A program made the position numbers and the translations under genes. A stretch of DNA of 64,000 nt from contig CAMVGR010000007.1 in assembly GCA_947167075.1 (NCBI GenBank), forward strand, positions 40,051-104,050, given 5' to 3'. Below the pieces are notes generated by a model. The model had not been told where the DNA came from, made no database searches, and saw nothing but the letters and a program-made list of their open reading frames with translations. Shown here in pieces: positions 51,340 through 60,000 of the stretch. The number at the start of each line of letters is the position of its first letter. Position 1 is the first letter of the stretch. The stretch comes from an uncultured Bacteroidales bacterium. Lineage in GTDB: Bacteria; Bacteroidota; Bacteroidia; Bacteroidales; P3.

Positions 51340-51590
51340 ATGAAAACGAAATTTTGTATTATTAGTACGCTAATTATTATTTTTTAATTTTCGTCGTGTG
51401 AGAAAACAAACGATTCTATAGAGAATAAAAGACCATTAAACAGAAAATCCATTGAGCAAATGGATATGTTTGACTCAATCGGAGTAATCTTTCGTTAGTA
51501 CCGACAATAGACCCTATTTCGAACATTACAAAGATTGTGTGCTCTGCAGTTGATGGTGGTATTATGTCATTTATAGCATCAAAGTCGTAA
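51340..51590 (+). pseudogene. Broken small lipoprotein gene
   Basis: From ATG 51340 the frame reads MKTKFCIISTLIIIF, then TAA (51385-51387). It continues in the same frame FSSCEKTNDSIENK with a perfect lipobox cysteine and runs to TAG at 51496. A one-base shift near 51495 opens a further frame (LVPTIDPISNITKIVCSAVD to SFIASKS-stop at 51590). The simplest reading is a lipoprotein of about 80 residues inactivated by one nonsense change in the signal peptide and one frameshift. The promoter at 51291-51298 is intact. It faces the LuxR-type gene, suggesting they once formed a regulator-target pair. No family was recognised. Confidence 0.65.
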
Positions 51591-51644
51591 TTATAATAAT
51601 TTATTTATAGTGTCACAAGAATTACTACCCCCAAAATGTTGTAT

Positions 51645-52256
51645 ATGAAAAAATGTATTTTGTTGATTTCTCTGCTATGTGTGTCGGCAGTGACGATAGC
51701 ACAGAATGGTTATTCCTTTACAGTAAACGTCGGCCTGGGAGTGGTACAAAATGAAAACTACCCGGCACTTTCTCTCTTTAACGATTCTCAAGACAATTAC
51801 ACCTCTTTCTACCGCTCGCTACAGTTGGGCATGCGTAACAGCAAGCAGTTTTTCGGAGTGCAAGCAGGGTATAATATTCTGAACACATCCTATGTGGCAT
51901 TGGGAGAGCAGGTGACAAACATTGATGTGGCGTTTCTGTACCGCCGCTATTTCCCTGTTTCGGAGAGAATTGAAGTGCCTGTGGGTGTTTACCTTGGCCC
52001 CCGTTTTACATCGAATCGATTCAACTATATGGGCGATGAGGAGTCGCGAGACCGCACGGCACTCCTGCTGGGTGTGGAGGCAGGCATAATGTATCGATTG
52101 AGTACAGATTTGCATATTGGTCTCAAATATGTCTATGGCCTCCAGTATCTCTATTTAAATACTGTCGACGATTTGCCTATAGGTCTGCAAGTCAATAATT
52201 CGAAGAGTTTTCTCGACGAGCAATGCCTGATGTTTGAGTTGGGATTTTCGTTGTAG
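51645..52256 (+). CDS. Small outer-membrane beta-barrel protein (OmpW/OprF-like size)
   Basis: A 203-residue exported protein. The signal peptide MKKCILLISLLCVSAVTIAQ is followed by eight or so amphipathic strands (YSFTVNVGLGVV, FFGVQAGYNIL, IDVAFLYRRYF, VPVGVYLGPRF, ALLLGVEAGIMYRL, LHIGLKYVYGLQYLYL, LMFELGFSL). The terminal FSL resembles a barrel end signal. ATG 51645 is preferred to ATG 51636 for the better signal peptide. It belongs to the generic Bacteroidota porin-family outer-membrane proteins, probably 8-stranded, with unknown function. It lies inside the segment bounded by nqrF-tail repeats and is closed by the terminator at 52298-52324. Confidence 0.75.
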   Translation: MKKCILLISLLCVSAVTIAQNGYSFTVNVGLGVVQNENYPALSLFNDSQDNYTSFYRSLQLGMRNSKQFFGVQAGYNILNTSYVALGEQVTNIDVAFLYRRYFPVSERIEVPVGVYLGPRFTSNRFNYMGDEESRDRTALLLGVEAGIMYRLSTDLHIGLKYVYGLQYLYLNTVDDLPIGLQVNNSKSFLDEQCLMFELGFSL

Positions 52257-52297
52257 TGAATAGTCTCGATACCGTCTAGTATCATTAATATAAAAAA

Positions 52298-52324
52298 AGC
52301 CGCTCAATGTAAAGATGAGCGGCT
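52298..52324. terminator. Bidirectional terminator between the barrel gene and the nqr operon
   Basis: AGCCGCTCA pairs with TGAGCGGCT over a 9-base loop. The minus strand continues with TTTTTTTA, so it should end the nqr transcript. It also lies 42 bases after the barrel gene stop on the plus strand. Confidence 0.85.
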
Positions 52325-52385
52325 CTTCTAATTGGATTGTAGATGTCTAGACTATTGCCCTTTGTGGGCTGTTTTTTAATTGTAC

Positions 52386-52406
52386 TCACCCTCCGAAGTC
52401 GTCGTA
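52386..52406. repeat. 21-bp direct repeat, right copy (nqrF 3' end)
   Basis: This is the authentic nqrF stop and last codons (YDDFGG-stop), identical to 50472-50492. The next six bases also match at four positions. Confidence 0.9.
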
Positions 52407-53720
52407 GGCGATGTTTTCGGGCTGTACGCCGAGCGAGTCGAGCATATTCACCACAGCCTTGCTCATGGGGCCGGGGCCGCACATGTAGTACTCGATGTCC
52501 TCTGGTGCGGGGTGGTCCTTGAGGTAGGTCTCGTACATCACGTTGTGTACGAAGCCAGGGGTGTACTTCACCCCGGCAGCATCGGCGGCGGGGTCGGGGC
52601 GGTCGAGGGCCAGGTGGAAGCTGAAGTTCGGGAAGTCGCGCTCCAGCTGGAGGAAATCCTGCAGGTAGAAGACCTCGTTCAGTGCACGGGCACCGTAGAA
52701 GTAGCTCATGCGGCGGTTGGTGCAATGCAGTGTGCGGGTGAGGTGCATGATCTGAGCACGCAGGGGTGCCATGCCGGCACCGCCGCCCACCCAGATCATT
52801 TCCGGTAATTGAGAATTGAGAATTGAGGATTGAGAATTATTGTCGGGGTTGGCTGAATTTTCATTTTTCAATTTTGAATTTTCAATTCCTTTGATGTGGA
52901 ACTCGCCGTAGGGTCCGCTCATCGTGACCTTGTCGCCGGGTTTGAGGGAGAAGATGTAGCTCGAGGCTATGCCGGGGTTGACCTTCTGGAAACCGGAGCG
53001 GTCGGCAGTGAATGGCGGTGTGGCAATACGGACGGTGAGCATGAATACGTCGCCTTCGGCGGGGTAGTTGGCCATGGAATAGGCACGCACGGTGGGCTCG
53101 GTGTTCACGCACACGAGGTCGAACATCTTGAACTTCTCCCATGCGGGCAGGTATTCGTCGCCGATAAGACTGCGGTCGAAGTCGGCATAGGAGAGTTTGA
53201 ACTTGGGTATCTTGATCTGTGCATAGCTGCCGGGTTCGAAGTCCATGTGCTCGCCTGGAGGGAGTTGCACTTTGAACTCCTTGATGAAGGTGGCCACGTT
53301 CTTGTTCGACACCACGGTGCATTCGTACTCCTTGATGCTGAGGATGCTCTCGGGGAGACGGAGGCTCATGTCCTCCTTCACCTTCACCTGGCAGCCCAGG
53401 CGCCAGCCTTCCTGCACCTGACGGCGGCTGAAGTGGGGCACCTCGGTGGGAAGGATGCTGCCGCCTCCTTTGACGACGCGGCACTTGCACTGGCCGCAAC
53501 TTCCCTTTCCGCCGCAGGCCGAGGGCAGGTGGATGCCCTGCTCGCCGAGGGTGGAGATGAGGGTGCCACCGGTGGGCACGGTCAGTTCCTTGTCTTCATT
53601 GATAGTGATCTTCACATTGCCCTGCGGTATCAGCTTGGCACGCAGTATGAGCAGTGCCGCCACCAGCAGCAAGATGACGACCAATATTATCGCAATGGCT
53701 GTTATAAGTGTTGTTGTCAT
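52386..53720 (-). CDS. nqrF: Na+-translocating NADH:quinone reductase subunit F
   Basis: NqrF oxidises NADH and passes electrons via FAD and a 2Fe-2S cluster into the NQR complex. The 444-residue protein has an N-terminal membrane helix (ITAIAIILVVILLLVAALLI), a ferredoxin domain with SACGGKGSCGQCKC, an FAD domain with RAYSMANYPAE, and an NAD domain with VGGGAGMAPLRAQI. Between GEFHIKG and EMIWVGGGAG there is a low-complexity insertion of about 30 residues (NSKLKNENSANPDN then NSQSSILNSQL) absent from usual NqrF proteins. Its DNA matches an insertion in cca. It is the last gene of nqrABCDEF, separated from nqrE by a 171-bp palindromic gap. Confidence 0.96.
   Translation of the reverse strand: MTTTLITAIAIILVVILLLVAALLILRAKLIPQGNVKITINEDKELTVPTGGTLISTLGEQGIHLPSACGGKGSCGQCKCRVVKGGGSILPTEVPHFSRRQVQEGWRLGCQVKVKEDMSLRLPESILSIKEYECTVVSNKNVATFIKEFKVQLPPGEHMDFEPGSYAQIKIPKFKLSYADFDRSLIGDEYLPAWEKFKMFDLVCVNTEPTVRAYSMANYPAEGDVFMLTVRIATPPFTADRSGFQKVNPGIASSYIFSLKPGDKVTMSGPYGEFHIKGIENSKLKNENSANPDNNSQSSILNSQLPEMIWVGGGAGMAPLRAQIMHLTRTLHCTNRRMSYFYGARALNEVFYLQDFLQLERDFPNFSFHLALDRPDPAADAAGVKYTPGFVHNVMYETYLKDHPAPEDIEYYMCGPGPMSKAVVNMLDSLGVQPENIAYDDFGG
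52807..52838 (-). repeat. AATTCTCA-type repeat inserted in frame in nqrF
   Basis: Read on the minus strand it matches 30 of 32 bases of 15382-15413 in cca and encodes NSQSSILNSQ. A second low-complexity module of GAAAATTC/AAAATTG type (about 52855-52890) lies next to it and encodes NSKLKNENS. Confidence 0.88.
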
Positions 53721-53741
53721 AGTTCAGTATATCTTAATGTC

Positions 53742-53842
53742 GGTAAATCATATTATTCTCCTGCTTGCTTCGCTCGCGAAATCTTGTAAATCTAGTTAAT
53801 TTCTCGCTTCGCGGTTTTGCTGAGCAAGCAATATAATTTACC
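53742..53842. repeat. Imperfect palindromic element between nqrE and nqrF
   Basis: GGTAAATCATATTATT then GCTTGCT on the left pairs with AGCAAGCAATATAATTTACC on the right. Inner parts TCGCGAAAT and ATTTCTCGC are also complementary. A short hairpin GGCTCCGTAGGAGCC follows at 53850-53864. It interrupts an otherwise tightly packed operon. Confidence 0.7.
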
Positions 53843-53891
53843 AGATTTCGGCTCCGTAGGAGCCAGGCGTTTTGATTTACAGCGCATATTG

Positions 53892-54506
53892 TTATAGTTT
53901 GAATCCCATAAAAGACATGAAGGCCATACCCATGAGGCCGGTGATGATGAAGGTGATGCCCACACCGCGTAGGGCAGGGGGAATGTGGCTGTAGCGCAGC
54001 TTCTCGCGGATGGCGGCGATGGCTACGATGGCCAGCAGCCAGCCGATGCCGCTGCCGAGGGCGAAGACCGTGGCCTCGCCGATGTTGGCGTAGCCTCGCT
54101 CCTGCATGAAGAGCGAGCCCGACATGACGGCGCAGTTCACCGCTATCAGTGGCAGGAAGATGCCCAGTGAGTTGTAGAGCGCGGGGCTGAACTTCTCCAC
54201 CACCATCTCCACTATCTGCACGATGGCGGCGATGACGGCGATGAACATGATGAGGCTTAGGAAGCTGAGGTCTACCTCGGCCAGCGAAGGCGAGAGCCAC
54301 GCCAGTGCTCCGGGAGCGAGGAAGAATTTGTTGAGCAGGTAGTTGATGGGCACGGTGATGAGCAACACGAAGGTGACCGCTATGCCGAGGCCTGCCGAGG
54401 TCTTCACGGTCTTCGACACGGCAAGGTAGGAGCACATGCCGAGGAAGAAGGCGAAGATCATGTTGTCGACAAAGATCGACTTGATGAATATGTTAATGTA
54501 GTCCAT
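53892..54506 (-). CDS. nqrE: Na+-translocating NADH:quinone reductase subunit E
   Basis: A 204-residue integral membrane subunit of NQR with six hydrophobic helices, homologous to RnfA. It begins [20 protein letters not shown] and contains [20 protein letters not shown], with the paired cysteine (C25 region) that helps bind the intramembrane 2Fe-2S/Fe site together with NqrD. Length is normal. It follows nqrD after 48 bases containing GGTCTTATA-type repeats. Electrons pass across the membrane through the NqrD/E pair while Na+ is moved by NqrB. Confidence 0.95.
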   Translation of the reverse strand: MDYINIFIKSIFVDNMIFAFFLGMCSYLAVSKTVKTSAGLGIAVTFVLLITVPINYLLNKFFLAPGALAWLSPSLAEVDLSFLSLIMFIAVIAAIVQIVEMVVEKFSPALYNSLGIFLPLIAVNCAVMSGSLFMQERGYANIGEATVFALGSGIGWLLAIVAIAAIREKLRYSHIPPALRGVGITFIITGLMGMAFMSFMGFKL

Positions 54507-54512
54507 TGTTCT

Positions 54513-54553
54513 GTAGGTCTTATAGGACTTATAAGGCTTAAAGGTCTTATAGG
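54513..54553. repeat. GGTCTTATAGGACTTATA-type short tandem repeat between nqrD and nqrE
   Basis: About 40 bases made of GGTCTTATA / GGACTTATA / AGGCTTA units with a 9-10 base period. They fill the gap between the nqrD stop (54555) and the nqrE start (54506). Confidence 0.75.
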
Positions 54554-54554
54554 T

Positions 54555-55172
54555 TTATTGTTCGACTAAATCTTTGTTGCGGGAGCGGTGCCACCAGATG
54601 ATGAGTCCGACGAGGATGAGTGCCATGGGGGGCATGATCATCAGGCCGTTGTTCTCGTAGCCGATGCTGTAGAGGCCGAGTTTCTCCACGACGGGGTAGC
54701 CCCAGAGGGTGCCGCTGCCGAAGAGCTCGCGTACGAAGCCCAGTGTGATGAGGATGACGCTGTAGCCGAGACCGTTGCCGATGCCGTCGAGGAGCGAGGG
54801 CCACGGCTTCTGCACCATAGCGAAGGCCTCGAGGCGGCCCATGACGATGCAGTTGGTGATGATGAGGCCCACGAAGACGGAGAGCTGCTTGCTGACGTCG
54901 TACATGTAGGCTTTCAGCACCTGGTCGACGAGCACCACGAGGGTGGAGACGACGACGAGCTGCACGATGATGCGGATACGTGGTGGGATGGTGTTTCGCA
55001 GCAGCGAGATGATGAGGTTGCTCAGGGCCACGACGACGGTGACCGAGATGGCCATCACCACGGCGGGCTTCAGCTGTGCCGTCACAGCCAAGCAGGAACA
55101 CACGCCCAGCACCTGCACGAGGATGGGGTTGTTCTTGCTGAAGGGGAGTTTTATAAGGTCGGTGTTCTTCAT
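54555..55172 (-). CDS. nqrD: Na+-translocating NADH:quinone reductase subunit D
   Basis: A 205-residue membrane subunit of NQR with six helices, homologous to RnfE and paired with NqrE. Blocks include [20 protein letters not shown] with the conserved cysteines, [20 protein letters not shown] and [19 protein letters not shown]. The start overlaps the nqrC end by 4 bases. Length is normal. Confidence 0.95.
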   Translation of the reverse strand: MKNTDLIKLPFSKNNPILVQVLGVCSCLAVTAQLKPAVVMAISVTVVVALSNLIISLLRNTIPPRIRIIVQLVVVSTLVVLVDQVLKAYMYDVSKQLSVFVGLIITNCIVMGRLEAFAMVQKPWPSLLDGIGNGLGYSVILITLGFVRELFGSGTLWGYPVVEKLGLYSIGYENNGLMIMPPMALILVGLIIWWHRSRNKDLVEQ

Positions 55173-55771
55173 TGTTCGTCCTCCTCTCTTTCTTCTGTTA
55201 AATCACGATAGTCGAAGAAGGCTTTCTCCAGCATAGCGGTAACGCCGTTGCTGGTCATGGTGCCGCCACTGATGGCGTCCACTTGGTATGGGTTGTCTTT
55301 TTCGGCGTTCTTGGTTAAGTAGATGGGGTGTTCGTCCATTGTCTTGCCGATGAAGCGATGGGCAAACTTGTCGGTGGCTATCTCGCCGCCGAGACCGGGG
55401 GTCTCGCCCTTGTGGTCGAAGACGGCACCGACTACATTGCTGCTGCCATCTAGAGCAAGGTATCCCCAGATGGGTCCCCAAAGGCCTGTTCCTTTCAGTG
55501 GAATGATGACACCCTCGCTGTAGGTATAGTATGGTAACCCGCTCGGGGTGGTCGACTCGGTGATGTGTTGGGCGTAGAGCTTGGCGGCGTTGTCGCGTGT
55601 GGATTCGATGCCGATGGTCTTGAGAATCATCTGCTTGGTCTCGGCTTGCTGGTTCTTGGTCTGCATGGGTTTGAGACTGACGGATACCACGGTGAGGATG
55701 AGAGCCGCTACCACGACGAGGACTGCCGAATAGATGAATATATAGCTGTTGCTGAAGTTCTTTTTAGCCAT
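55169..55771 (-). CDS. nqrC: Na+-translocating NADH:quinone reductase subunit C
   Basis: A 200-residue periplasmic-facing subunit with one N-terminal membrane helix ([20 protein letters not shown]). FMN is covalently bound to a threonine in the C-terminal motif, here [10 protein letters not shown] (family SGAT). An upstream segment TPGLGGEI is also typical. The ATG at 55771 gives the family start [10 protein letters not shown]. It overlaps nqrB by 8 bases and nqrD by 4. Confidence 0.95.
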   Translation of the reverse strand: MAKKNFSNSYIFIYSAVLVVVAALILTVVSVSLKPMQTKNQQAETKQMILKTIGIESTRDNAAKLYAQHITESTTPSGLPYYTYSEGVIIPLKGTGLWGPIWGYLALDGSSNVVGAVFDHKGETPGLGGEIATDKFAHRFIGKTMDEHPIYLTKNAEKDNPYQVDAISGGTMTSNGVTAMLEKAFFDYRDLTEEREEDEQ

Positions 55772-56951
55772 TGTGAGCCTCCTTTCCGATAGCGACAGCA
55801 CGTTTGGCACGGTGCTTGATGTTTTGTGCCACCACGCAGTGGTCAATAAGCGGTGCCATGCAGTTCATGAAGAGGATGCTGAGCATCATGCCCTCGGGGT
55901 AGGCGGGGTTGCAGACGCGCAGCAGCACGGCGAAGGCACCGATGAGCAGGCCGTAGATCCACTTGCCGGTGTTGGTCTGGGCGGCGGTGACGGGGTCGGT
56001 GGCCATAAAGACGGCACCAAAGGCAAAGCCACCCATGAGGAAGTGGTAGTAGAACGGTAATTGCATATACTCGTTGTAACCTATAGCATTAAACAGCAGT
56101 CCCATCAGGCCGCCGCCAAGGAAGACACTGAGCATGATACGCCAGCTGGCGATGCCCGTGAAGAGCAGCAATAGGGCACCCAGGGCGATGGCGATGACGG
56201 AGGTCTCGCAGGTGGAGCCGGGGATGGTGCCAAGAAGCATGTCTAGGGCTGAGGCCGACGGGTGCATACCTGCAGCCAACTCGCCCAACGGGGTGGCTCC
56301 GGCAATGGCATCGGTGCCCCATAGGTCGTTGGCTATCCACACCTTGTCGCCACTCATGTGGGTCGGGTAACTGAAGAAGAGGAAGGCACGTGCTACGAGA
56401 GCAGGGTTGAGGAAGTTCATGCCGCTACCGCCGAAGACCTCTTTGCCGATGATAACGGCAAATGCCACGGCAAGTGCTAGCTGCCATAGGGGGGTGGTGA
56501 CGGGAACAATCATTGGTATGAGCAGACCTGTGGCCAGGAAGCCTTCGTTCACCTCATGGTGTCGCACTTGTGCAAAGGCAAACTCGATGAAGAGCCCCAC
56601 TAGGTAGCTTACCACAATCATGGGTAACATTCGGAGGAAACCGAACCACCACATATAGAGCCAGTTCCAGTCAGCGCCAGTAGCTATCGAGGTTTGGTAT
56701 CCGATGTTCCACATGCCGAAAAGAAGGGCAGGAATAAGAGCAATCACTACAATAATAATACTGCGCTTCATATCGACAGCATCGCGGATGTGGCTCCCCT
56801 GTCGCGTAACGCTTTTGGGAGTGAAGGCGAAGGTGTGGAATGCCTCGTAGGTACTCCCCAACCAACTGAGTTTACCTTTTGGCTCTATTTTTTCGAACCA
56901 ATTGGCTAGCCAGTCCATTTTTCCGTTTTCTGTTTTCCGATTACTGTTCAT
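55764..56951 (-). CDS. nqrB: Na+-translocating NADH:quinone reductase subunit B
   Basis: A 395-residue membrane subunit that forms the sodium path, with ten or so helices. It binds riboflavin and a covalent FMN through a threonine, here in the region IPGSTCETSVIA. Other typical blocks are VFGGSGMNFLNPALVARAFL, SYPTHMSGD and FMATDPVTAAQTNTGKWIYG. It overlaps nqrA by 4 bases (ATGA) and nqrC by 8. Length is normal. Confidence 0.95.
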   Translation of the reverse strand: MNSNRKTENGKMDWLANWFEKIEPKGKLSWLGSTYEAFHTFAFTPKSVTRQGSHIRDAVDMKRSIIIVVIALIPALLFGMWNIGYQTSIATGADWNWLYMWWFGFLRMLPMIVVSYLVGLFIEFAFAQVRHHEVNEGFLATGLLIPMIVPVTTPLWQLALAVAFAVIIGKEVFGGSGMNFLNPALVARAFLFFSYPTHMSGDKVWIANDLWGTDAIAGATPLGELAAGMHPSASALDMLLGTIPGSTCETSVIAIALGALLLLFTGIASWRIMLSVFLGGGLMGLLFNAIGYNEYMQLPFYYHFLMGGFAFGAVFMATDPVTAAQTNTGKWIYGLLIGAFAVLLRVCNPAYPEGMMLSILFMNCMAPLIDHCVVAQNIKHRAKRAVAIGKEAHNG

Positions 56952-58330
56952 ATCGTCTCCTTTCTGAGGACTTCTAGGGCCTCGCGGATAATGCTCTGTA
57001 TTTCGGTCTTAGAAGGATCGATGAATTCGCAGAGGGCAAAATCCTCAGGCTCTACCTCGTAGATGCCTAGTTTCTCTTGCAGTTCAATATCTCCTACGAT
57101 GCAGGCCTTAATGAGTTGTAGAGGGTAGATGTCAAAGGGAAATATACGTTCGAATTGGCCTGTAAAGAGGAACGGTCGAACGGATCCATGCAGGTTGGTG
57201 TTGAAGGTATATCGTGGCATTATGTTTCCAAATAATGCTGGCACGCTCATTTTGTTTATTAATCCAGTGAAGCCACTTAGGAAAGTTTTGCTAAAGCTGA
57301 ATTTCTTCAAACCTGGCATCAGCCATCCCATAAACTCATAGTGATCGCCTTCTTCGATGAGGGTGATTTGCTGGTCGTACATGCCGAGGAAACCGTTTGA
57401 TGCCACCGTAGTGCCATTAAGAACACTGCCGCTGATGATGCGGGTGGTATTGGTCGAAGAGGGAGATAAGGCTGGGTATCCGTTGTTGATAAGTTGTGCG
57501 TCGCAGATCAAAGATAGTTGTGATCCGACAATAAGCTGATAGTAGTGTGGTGAACGTGCCGAGGGGCCGCCAACACTGACGATACGTTCCGGTCGATATT
57601 CGCCTGTGGCAATCCAGTGGCCAATGGTGGCTACATCCTGTGCTCCGACTGTCCACACATATTCTCCTTTGTTGATAGGGCTGATGTGTGCCACTTGTGT
57701 GCCGATGTTACCGGCAGGATGTGGCCCTTCAACAGTATGAATATGAATGGCAGAATCGGTGGTTGGGGGTGGATAGCCGTGGGGTATACATAGATGCACG
57801 GGAGCTTTTTCCGCAAGAACATGTAAACCCATGGCAAAGTCATTTTCGCGCCCTTGCATCACGTACTGCATGTCGGGTGCAAGAGGGTTGGTATCGAGAA
57901 GGCTGATGAAAATGCCTTTGGGATGATGATCGGGATTAGCAATGCATCCAAAGGGACGTTCCTTAATCATCCACCAGCAAGGGCTGTCGGTGGATAGATT
58001 AGTGTGATTAATGACCTCAGATGTATTCTTTTGAGCAATGTCTCGTTCCACTATAACAGCTTCCAATCGACGCTTTTCTCCTCGAACGATTGATTTGACT
58101 ATTCCGTCGACAGGAGATGTGAGGGCGATGCGTTCGTCGTGCTTATCCACAAGCAAACGCTGACCCGCACAAACTTCATCACCAACGGCTACCAATAGAC
58201 GGGGTGTGAATCCCAATACATCGGTGGGCTTTACAGCGATACATGACACCGATGTACGCAGGTCGATCCTTTGTTTTTTTGCCACTCCGTCAAGTGGTAG
58301 GTCAAGACCTTTTTTAATATGAATATTCAT
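56948..58330 (-). CDS. nqrA: Na+-translocating NADH:quinone reductase subunit A
   Basis: NqrA is the peripheral subunit of the complex. The 460-residue protein begins MNIHIKKGLDLPLDGVAKK, the usual NqrA start. It contains TDVLGFTPRLLVAVGDEVCAG (in parts), HPAGNIGTQVAHI and VSVGGPSARSPHYYQL. The start at 58330 is preferred to an upstream in-frame codon because it matches the family N-terminus. It is the first gene of nqrABCDEF, all on the minus strand with short overlaps. The 112 bp to aspA should hold the promoter, though no perfect TAnnTTTG was found there. Confidence 0.95.
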   Translation of the reverse strand: MNIHIKKGLDLPLDGVAKKQRIDLRTSVSCIAVKPTDVLGFTPRLLVAVGDEVCAGQRLLVDKHDERIALTSPVDGIVKSIVRGEKRRLEAVIVERDIAQKNTSEVINHTNLSTDSPCWWMIKERPFGCIANPDHHPKGIFISLLDTNPLAPDMQYVMQGRENDFAMGLHVLAEKAPVHLCIPHGYPPPTTDSAIHIHTVEGPHPAGNIGTQVAHISPINKGEYVWTVGAQDVATIGHWIATGEYRPERIVSVGGPSARSPHYYQLIVGSQLSLICDAQLINNGYPALSPSSTNTTRIISGSVLNGTTVASNGFLGMYDQQITLIEEGDHYEFMGWLMPGLKKFSFSKTFLSGFTGLINKMSVPALFGNIMPRYTFNTNLHGSVRPFLFTGQFERIFPFDIYPLQLIKACIVGDIELQEKLGIYEVEPEDFALCEFIDPSKTEIQSIIREALEVLRKETI

Positions 58331-58442
58331 AGCAATATTGCTTAATAATCTTTGTCCAATCCTACTTTTCAAAATATACAATGCCTATGCATGGATGCTT
58401 GGAAAGAAGGTGGGGTGGAAGGGTGGAATAGTCAGTGTCGGT

Positions 58443-59861
58443 TTATTTTATCATGTTCAAATCGACAGGATGGAGCATATTTTCGGGTTTCAGTATTTCG
58501 TCCAGTTGCTCTTTTGTTAGGAGGCCGTGCTCGAGAACCAATTCGTACACACCACGTCCCGTCTCGCTGGCTTCCTTGGCAATCTTGGTGCTTTGTTTGT
58601 ATCCAATAATGGGGTTCAGCATGGTGACGATACCAATGGAATGTTCTACTAGTTCGCGGCAGCGCTTTTCGTTGGCGATGATACCATCGATGCAGTATTT
58701 GCGGAGTGTGTCAAGGCCATTTTCTAGCAGGTGAATGCTTTCGAAAAGGGTGTAGGCAATGACAGGTTCCATGACATTGAGCTCGAGCTGCCCGTTGTCA
58801 CTGGCAAGCGATATACACATGTCGTTACCTATCACTTTGTAGCACACCTGATTCATTACCTCAGGAATAACAGGATTTACCTTGCCAGGCATAATACTTG
58901 AGCCAGGCTGACGTTCGGGTAGGTGTATCTCGTTCAGACCACATCGTGGACCAGATGAAAGCAGACGAAGGTCGTTACACATCTTATTGATTTTGATTGC
59001 CAGTCGTTTCATGGCACTGCTATACTGAATCATACAACTGGTGGCAGAGGTCGCTTCAATCAGGTTGTCGGCAAGTGATATGTTCCATCCTGTCACTTTT
59101 CGGAGTGCCTTGATACAAGCATCGCTATATCCTGGTTTAGAGCAGATTCCAGTTCCAATAGCAGTAGCACCCATATTGACAATTAAGAACTCGTCGGCAG
59201 CATTGCGAAGGTTGTTTAGTTCGCCACGTAGTGACGCAGCAAATCCACCAAAGGTTTGGCCAAGAGTCATGGGTACAGCGTCTTGCAACTGTGTGCGTCC
59301 CATTTTGATGACGTGGGCGAACTCTTTGCTTTTGTAGTTGAGGGCTGCAATCATTTGTTCCAAGCGAGGCATGAATTCCAAGTGTTCAAGACATAGAGCC
59401 ATGTGAATAGCACAAGGATATGCGTCGTTGGTGCTCTGGGATGCATTTACTACGTCGTTAGGAGAGCAATACTGGTATTCTCCTTTCTTATATCCCATGC
59501 GTTCCAATGCTAGGTTGGCAATCACTTCATTGGCAGCCATGTTTGTGCTGGTGCCAGCTCCGCCCTGAATCATGTCAATAGGGAACTCTTCGTGGAATCG
59601 GCCTGCTAACAGTTGGTCACATGCCCAAATAATGGCATCGCCCTGCTCGGGAGTAATCATTCCTACCTCTACATTTGCCATGGCTGCAGCCTTTTTTGTA
59701 ATAGCCATTCCTTTGATAAAGTTAGGGTAGGTACTCAAAAGATGTCCGCTTATATGGAAGTTTTCTATTGCACGTGCGGTTTGCACACCATAATAAGCAT
59801 TTTCGGGAACTTCACGAGTACCAAGAAGGTCACTTTCAGAACGATATTTTGTTTTTTCCAT
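58443..59861 (-). CDS. aspA: Aspartate ammonia-lyase (aspartase)
   Basis: Aspartase converts L-aspartate to fumarate and ammonia, feeding fumarate respiration in anaerobes. The 472-residue protein has RSESDLLGTREVPENAYYGV at the N-terminus, GGAGTSTNMAANEVIAN, NASQSTNDAYP and the superfamily signature GSSIMPGKVNP at 320-330 that carries the catalytic serine loop. These features favour aspartase over fumarase C. A TATCTTTG promoter element lies on the minus strand at 59932-59939. The nqr operon lies downstream on the same strand, a sensible neighbour for fumarate-linked respiration. Confidence 0.94.
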   Translation of the reverse strand: MEKTKYRSESDLLGTREVPENAYYGVQTARAIENFHISGHLLSTYPNFIKGMAITKKAAAMANVEVGMITPEQGDAIIWACDQLLAGRFHEEFPIDMIQGGAGTSTNMAANEVIANLALERMGYKKGEYQYCSPNDVVNASQSTNDAYPCAIHMALCLEHLEFMPRLEQMIAALNYKSKEFAHVIKMGRTQLQDAVPMTLGQTFGGFAASLRGELNNLRNAADEFLIVNMGATAIGTGICSKPGYSDACIKALRKVTGWNISLADNLIEATSATSCMIQYSSAMKRLAIKINKMCNDLRLLSSGPRCGLNEIHLPERQPGSSIMPGKVNPVIPEVMNQVCYKVIGNDMCISLASDNGQLELNVMEPVIAYTLFESIHLLENGLDTLRKYCIDGIIANEKRCRELVEHSIGIVTMLNPIIGYKQSTKIAKEASETGRGVYELVLEHGLLTKEQLDEILKPENMLHPVDLNMIK

Positions 59862-59931
59862 TTTACTAATGTTTTTGTATCTTTTTGTAGATAATGTGAT
59901 TGTGTTTTTGTAAGTGTTAAATTTATGGCTG

Positions 59932-59977
59932 CAAAGATACTAAATAAAAACGATTTTAGAATAATTTTGTAACTTTG
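59932..59977. promoter_or_regulatory. Divergent -7 elements for aspA and the HAD gene
   Basis: TATCTTTG on the minus strand (59932-59939) serves aspA. TAACTTTG on the plus strand (59970-59977) serves the HAD gene, 23 bases before its ATG. Consensus -33 elements are not obvious. Confidence 0.6.
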
Positions 59978-60000
59978 CATTTTGAATACATTAATAATAG

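Noticed and set aside
52896..53789. 297-codon frame opposite nqrF
   Set aside because: Antisense to nqrF, no motif, and it runs into the intergenic palindrome. It is a shadow of the real gene.
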